Notes under the pieces: generated by a model
The model's input: the letters and a program-made list of their open reading frames with translations, nothing else
Database searches by the model: none
Told to the model about the DNA's origin: nothing
In this document: positions 18,273 through 21,322 of the stretch, piece after piece
Position numbering within the stretch: position 1 is the stretch's first letter
Layout: every line of letters begins with the position of its first letter
Assembly (NCBI GenBank): GCA_003537645.1
Contig: DPRM01000068.1
Location: 25,585 to 46,906, forward strand
DNA: 21,322 nucleotides
Direction of reading: 5' to 3'
Source of the DNA: Prolixibacteraceae bacterium
GTDB taxonomy: Bacteria; Bacteroidota; Bacteroidia; Bacteroidales; Prolixibacteraceae
Program-made: the position numbers and the translations under genes

Positions 18273-18911
18273 TTATATTTTTTTTGCTATAAAAATCATA
18301 TCTGTAGTAATGCGTCCATCGGGTTCGGGGTAATCCTGAAGTTTAAGTTGACTGATCTCAAAGCCGCTTTCAGTAAGCGAATTCTCCAGATCGGGCCTGC
18401 TGTGATAATTGAAATATATCTCCGATTCTCCTGAAAAACTGGTCGTTTCAAAACCTGCACGGGTTTCATCGCCTTCCATTGTGCTGATATATAAAAGTCC
18501 TGCTGGATTGAGTTTTTTAGCACAGTCGGCAATCAGTTGGCTGGCATCGTTCCTCGATAAAAACGGAAGGCAAAAGGAGCACATCACCGCGTCAAATTTT
18601 TCAGGAATTGTGGAAATATCACGAACGTCCATCACCCTGAAATCTACATCGGGCAAATGTTTCCCGGCGATTTCAATCATCTTTGGAGCAAGGTCAATTG
18701 CGGTAATGCGAGCTTCAGGAAACCGGGCTTTCAGTAATCTGGTTACATTTCCGGGACCGCAGCCAAGTTCCAGAATTTGAGGGCGATCGTTGCCGATCAG
18801 TTCACAAAAGCGGTCGATCGAATCGGCATAACCGCTCACATCAGCAAATCGATGGGCAAACTCGTCAGCAAATTCATCGAACCGTTGAACCGAAATATCA
18901 AAGTTCCCCAT
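18273..18911 (-). CDS. Class I SAM-dependent methyltransferase, second of two
   Basis: A 212-residue methyltransferase. Motif I is ILELGCGPGNVTRLL (about 46-60), strand 2 ends in ITAIDLAPKMIEIA with Asp73 expected to bind the SAM ribose, motif II is FRVMDVRDIS (about 91-100) and motif IV is FDAVMCSFCLPFL (about 109-121). No substrate is apparent; Methyltransf_25/11-type enzymes of this size act on many small molecules. It is not a duplicate of its neighbour: the motif I sequence and C-terminal region differ. The start codon overlaps the last 14 bases of the DUF2007 gene, so the two are translationally coupled. Confidence 0.83.
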   Translation of the reverse strand: MGNFDISVQRFDEFADEFAHRFADVSGYADSIDRFCELIGNDRPQILELGCGPGNVTRLLKARFPEARITAIDLAPKMIEIAGKHLPDVDFRVMDVRDISTIPEKFDAVMCSFCLPFLSRNDASQLIADCAKKLNPAGLLYISTMEGDETRAGFETTSFSGESEIYFNYHSRPDLENSLTESGFEISQLKLQDYPEPDGRITTDMIFIAKKI

Positions 18912-19152
18912 CTTGTCCTTCCGCTTTTTCGTACTGGCCGATTACTTCTTTTGCCTTTTCGTAGTCGATGTTCGATACAAAAATTTTTACCGGACCAGCA
19001 CCGCCCCCAACTACATTCCAGGGAGCAAGAACGCCCATTCTTTCGTCTTTCAGGAACGACTCAATTTCAGCATTGTCCAGAAGGCTTTTTACCAATGAAG
19101 CTTCCCATTGGTCACCATCAAAAACTTCAACCGGGTAAATTTCATTTTCCAT
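18898..19152 (-). CDS. DUF2007-family small protein
   Basis: An 84-residue protein beginning MENEIYPVEVFDGDQWEASL, with VKSLLDNAEIESFLKDE, a glycine-rich turn (VVGGGAG) and VKIFVSNIDYEKAKEVIGQY near the end. This matches the DUF2007 pattern, described as putative signal-transducing proteins: a small ferredoxin-like domain that resembles half of a regulatory domain and whose ligand is unknown. No signal peptide or membrane segment. It starts 17 bases after the exporter gene and overlaps the next methyltransferase gene by 14 bases. Family call fairly confident, function unknown. Confidence 0.8.
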   Translation of the reverse strand: MENEIYPVEVFDGDQWEASLVKSLLDNAEIESFLKDERMGVLAPWNVVGGGAGPVKIFVSNIDYEKAKEVIGQYEKAEGQDGEL

Positions 19153-19169
19153 ACTTAGAATTTTATAAA

Positions 19170-19496
19170 TTAATGTGAGCTGATTTTCAGTCCTATAATT
19201 GAAATGATTAAGGTTGAAATGAAAAACATCCGCCAGAAATCTGCCGGTTCTTTAAAGAAAACGATTCCCATAATTACTGTTCCAACAGCGCCAATTCCTG
19301 TCCAAACGGCATACGCGGTTCCGATCGGAATGGTTAGCGAAGCTTTGTACAGCAAAATCATGCTCATTGTCAGGCTCAATAAAAAACCAACTAGCCACCA
19401 GGCCGATTCGGCTCCTGAAGTTTCTTTCGCTTTTCCGAGGCAGCTGGCAAAACCAACTTCGAACAATCCAGCTATAATTAGTAGTATCCAATTCAT
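19170..19496 (-). CDS. gdx: Small multidrug resistance protein, SugE/Gdx (guanidinium exporter) type
   Basis: A 108-residue inner-membrane antiporter with four helices that exchanges protons for a cation. Glu13 in LIIAGLFEVGFA is the coupling glutamate of the SMR family at its exact standard position. IPIGTAYAVWTGIGAVG (about 57-73) and the ending IIGLKISSH match SugE/Gdx more closely than the EmrE/Qac drug exporters, so guanidinium and related small cations are the probable substrates. The start is ATG 19496; a TTG two codons earlier is possible but less likely. Seven bases separate it from the epimerase stop. I see no guanidine riboswitch upstream, as the gene is inside an operon. Confidence 0.87.
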   Translation of the reverse strand: MNWILLIIAGLFEVGFASCLGKAKETSGAESAWWLVGFLLSLTMSMILLYKASLTIPIGTAYAVWTGIGAVGTVIMGIVFFKEPADFWRMFFISTLIISIIGLKISSH

Positions 19497-19503
19497 TTTC
19501 AAG

Positions 19504-20610
19504 TTATTTAATGGTGAAGCCGCTTAGCTTTTCAAGATACTCGCGATCGATGCTTGCGCCCAGTCCTGCGATTTCGGGCACCGTAATTATTCCGTCTTCG
19601 CCATATTTTATTCCTCCTGAAACCGGATCTTCGCTAAACATCAGCGGTGTATCGAAATCGCAAAACTGTACATTTTTGCTGGTTAATGCAAGGTGCGCCG
19701 AAGCGGTGAACCCGATTCTCGATTCGAGAAAACCGCCTATCTGTAACTGGATGTTGGCTTGTTCTGCCAACTGAATAATTTTCAAAGCGTTAAAAATCCC
19801 GGATGATTTTCCGAGTTTGATATTGAATGATTTCACAGCATCCAAATCAATCAACCGTTTGGCATCGTGATGATCGCAGCACGATTCGTCTGCCATGATC
19901 ATAATAGGACTTTCCTTCTTGATTCGCGGCAATTCCATAAAGTTCCATCGGGCAATTGGTTCCTCGCAGAATTGAATATTGTATGGAGCCAGTTCTTTTA
20001 ATACCCGAATTGCCGAATCAACACTCCAGCCCTGATTGGCGTCCAGCCGCAAAGGAATTTCGTTGCCGATTTGTTTACGAATTGTTTTTATCCTGATGAT
20101 ATCTTTCTCCGGATCGTCGCCCAGTTTAACTTTGATCACCTGAAAACCACGATCTTTAATTTCCTGCGCATCGGCTGACATTTGTGCCGGATCGCTCAAA
20201 CTTACAGTGTAATCGGTCAACAGCATTTTGTTGTTTTTTCCGCCCAAAAATGCGTAAAGAGGTAGTTCTGCATGTTGCGATGCAATATCGTAAAGTGCAA
20301 TATCAAACGCACTTTTGATACTCGAATTGCTGTAAATGGTGCGATCCATTTCGTCTGAACAAGTTTCAATATCCAGTGGATTTTTCCCGATCAGCGATTT
20401 TGCAAGATAATTGGCCACCAGATAAGCCGTTTCCATGCTTTCGCCGTTAATAGGCATAAACGGGCTACATTCACCAAAACCGGTAAAACCTTCGTTGGTG
20501 TGAATGATAACAATCACATTTTCAGCATAATCGAACGATCCCAATGAAATCACAAAGGGTTTTTTCAGTCTAACGGGAAATTTAAAGACTTCTATTTGGA
20601 TGATTTGCAT
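19504..20610 (-). CDS. Dipeptide epimerase (L-Ala-D/L-Glu type, enolase superfamily)
   Basis: Epimerises the second residue of dipeptides, classically L-Ala-D-Glu from recycled peptidoglycan, so that it can be degraded as an ordinary dipeptide. The 368-residue protein has the enolase capping domain (1-125) and barrel with all catalytic residues: Lys160 and Lys162 (VIKVKLG), metal ligands Asp190 (LRLDANQG), Glu216 (FCEEP) and Asp241 (MADES), and Lys265 (FNIKLGKS). The DFD motif (Asp318, Asp320) binds the dipeptide amino group and marks dipeptide epimerases. Positions are within a few residues of Bacillus AEE. First gene of a five-gene operon with its own -7 box. Some Bacteroidota members prefer other dipeptides, so exact specificity is open. 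Confidence 0.92.
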   Translation of the reverse strand: MQIIQIEVFKFPVRLKKPFVISLGSFDYAENVIVIIHTNEGFTGFGECSPFMPINGESMETAYLVANYLAKSLIGKNPLDIETCSDEMDRTIYSNSSIKSAFDIALYDIASQHAELPLYAFLGGKNNKMLLTDYTVSLSDPAQMSADAQEIKDRGFQVIKVKLGDDPEKDIIRIKTIRKQIGNEIPLRLDANQGWSVDSAIRVLKELAPYNIQFCEEPIARWNFMELPRIKKESPIMIMADESCCDHHDAKRLIDLDAVKSFNIKLGKSSGIFNALKIIQLAEQANIQLQIGGFLESRIGFTASAHLALTSKNVQFCDFDTPLMFSEDPVSGGIKYGEDGIITVPEIAGLGASIDREYLEKLSGFTIK

Positions 20611-20619
20611 AGTTTTCTG

Positions 20620-20636
20620 AATTGGTCATACCAATT
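20620..20636. promoter_or_regulatory. Perfect FadR/GntR-like palindrome at the predicted start of the epimerase transcript
   Basis: AATTGGTCATACCAATT has 7-bp perfect arms and a 3-base centre. It fits TNGTNNNACNA, the general operator pattern of the FadR subgroup of GntR regulators, and lies just downstream of the -7 box (20642-20649), where bound protein would block transcription. A short mRNA hairpin is the alternative reading. No GntR gene is in the window. Confidence 0.5.
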
Positions 20637-20641
20637 GAAAT

Positions 20642-20649
20642 CAAAGCTA
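20642..20649 (-). promoter_or_regulatory. Bacteroidota-type -7 box for the epimerase operon
   Basis: On the minus strand this reads TAGCTTTG, an exact TAnnTTTG match 31 bases before the epimerase ATG. It lies in the 106-base gap after the lipoprotein gene, implying the operon has its own promoter. The -33 element is not evident. Confidence 0.55.
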
Positions 20650-20716
20650 AAACAAAAAGTCAATGGAAGGTGCGTTTGTCGCAAAATAAATTGGGGAAAA
20701 AGACGAAAGTATTATC

Positions 20717-21208
20717 CTATTTCGCCTTCCCCATGCGGAACACAATTGACTTTTGACTGTTCATTATTGCCGAGATTTCGGCAATCAGGGAATCAGGTTT
20801 TTGAAATCGGTATTCAATTTTCTGCGGGAAATCGTGTTCGGGATTTTCAAAAATTACTGTGCTGTCAGTCATGCTGGTCAAGGTGAAAGTAATCGCCTTT
20901 TCCTCGTTTTGATCAGCTACTGTTGGAATGTAATACAACTTGCTGTTTCGCTGTTCCAGTCGAATAGTTTCCGACGAAAGCGTATCTCCGCCACTCACGA
21001 AAAAACTCCTGCCAATGTATATCGAATCATTCAATTGCAGCCAGCTTTCGGTTAAAATTCCCTTAGCCGATTGTCGTTGCCAGGTTCCCAGAAGCCATTC
21101 AGTTTTTTTAAGCTGAGGATATTTCGAGGCCTCGGTTAGGCTTGGTTTTACTTTCGGCTGACAAGCAAACAGAAGAGACAGCGCGAACCAGAAAAAGATT
21201 TGTTTCAT
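20717..21208 (-). CDS. Small lipoprotein with a DUF6265-like domain
   Basis: A 163-residue lipoprotein of unknown function. The ATG at 21208 gives MKQIFFWFALSLLFACQP, a type II signal peptide with lipobox LFAC and predicted acylated Cys16; a longer in-frame start (21247) would bury this signal, so it is rejected. The mature part shows WLLGTWQR, ESWLQLNDSIYIGRSFF, KLYYIPTV, VIFENPEHDFPQKIEYR and DSLIAEI, the pattern of DUF6265 proteins, a lipocalin-like beta barrel of unknown ligand. It should sit in the inner or outer membrane facing the periplasm. It is separated from the epimerase operon by 106 bases that include a promoter-like box. Confidence 0.8.
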   Translation of the reverse strand: MKQIFFWFALSLLFACQPKVKPSLTEASKYPQLKKTEWLLGTWQRQSAKGILTESWLQLNDSIYIGRSFFVSGGDTLSSETIRLEQRNSKLYYIPTVADQNEEKAITFTLTSMTDSTVIFENPEHDFPQKIEYRFQKPDSLIAEISAIMNSQKSIVFRMGKAK

Positions 21209-21322
21209 AAGCAGGCGATTTACCGGTGAAGATAGTAAAAGCTGCATTTTGGAGCTGACCGAACCAGAAAAGAATATCTGGTTTATCTGAAAGTTTTGCT
21301 GAAGAAGAATTTCATGTCCGTC
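21209..21322. other. Right-edge region without a recognised gene
   Basis: The minus-strand frame of the lipoprotein gene stays open to the window edge, but the residues upstream of the lipobox signal look non-coding. No exact TAnnTTTG box or hairpin was found. The upstream gene, if any, is beyond the window. Confidence 0.5.

Noticed and set aside
19504..20610. The enolase-superfamily gene as the missing L-fuconate dehydratase
   Set aside because: It has the KxK and DFD residues of dipeptide epimerases and is in a separate operon, so it does not fill the fucose pathway gap.

Overview
The window looks like chromosomal DNA of a Bacteroidota bacterium, probably a marine or gut-type Marinilabiliales/Prolixibacteraceae-like organism; the lower rank is a guess from overall gene style. 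Support: an ExbB/ExbD operon with Bacteroidota-type extensions, exact TAnnTTTG promoter -7 boxes ahead of several genes, starts without Shine-Dalgarno sequences, a mix of ATG, GTG and probable TTG starts, and a typical GH29 fucosidase locus. Almost everything is on the minus strand; only a LacI-type regulator and murB are on the plus strand. No rRNA, CRISPR array, transposase, integrase or phage gene is visible.

Layout from left to right. (1) 1-2305: a proton-channel operon read leftwards, exbB, a four-helix membrane protein of unknown role, exbD and a second exbD cut by the left edge, powering TonB- or Tol-type energy transfer to the outer membrane. (2) 2392-2479: tRNA-Ser(GGA). (3) 2544-4370: a TatD-family nuclease and a type I asparaginase, then a terminator and gdhA (glutamate dehydrogenase) with its own promoter. 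(4) 6066-14135: a seven-gene L-fucose operon, read leftwards from fucP: permease, mutarotase, aldo/keto-reductase sugar dehydrogenase, fuconolactonase-type amidohydrolase, zinc alcohol dehydrogenase, two different GH29 alpha-L-fucosidases, and a strong terminator. A LacI-type regulator is divergent at 14313. (5) 15341-17549: a glycosyltransferase and murB, divergent from each other. (6) 17641-20610: a five-gene operon read leftwards: dipeptide epimerase, SugE/Gdx-type small multidrug-resistance exporter, DUF2007 protein and two unrelated SAM methyltransferases. (7) 20717-21208: a small lipoprotein.

The fucose genes make a coherent but incomplete route. Exported fucosidases release L-fucose, FucP imports it, the mutarotase equilibrates anomers, the AKR oxidises it to L-fuconolactone and the amidohydrolase opens the lactone to L-fuconate. 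This is the non-phosphorylating oxidative route known from Xanthomonas and Campylobacter, not FucI/FucK/FucA. The fuconate dehydratase and the final cleavage enzyme are not in the window; the zinc dehydrogenase may act on a later keto-deoxy acid.

The most unusual non-coding content is a set of palindrome-rich, repeat-like elements at 10230-10313, 12652-12808 and 17541-17567. Two lie in gaps inside the fucose operon and the third supplies the murB stop codon. Other points are a perfect FadR/GntR-type palindrome at the predicted transcription start of the epimerase operon, and an echo of the zinc-dehydrogenase start region with an 11-bp tandem repeat beside it. I did not find a convincing entirely new biological system.
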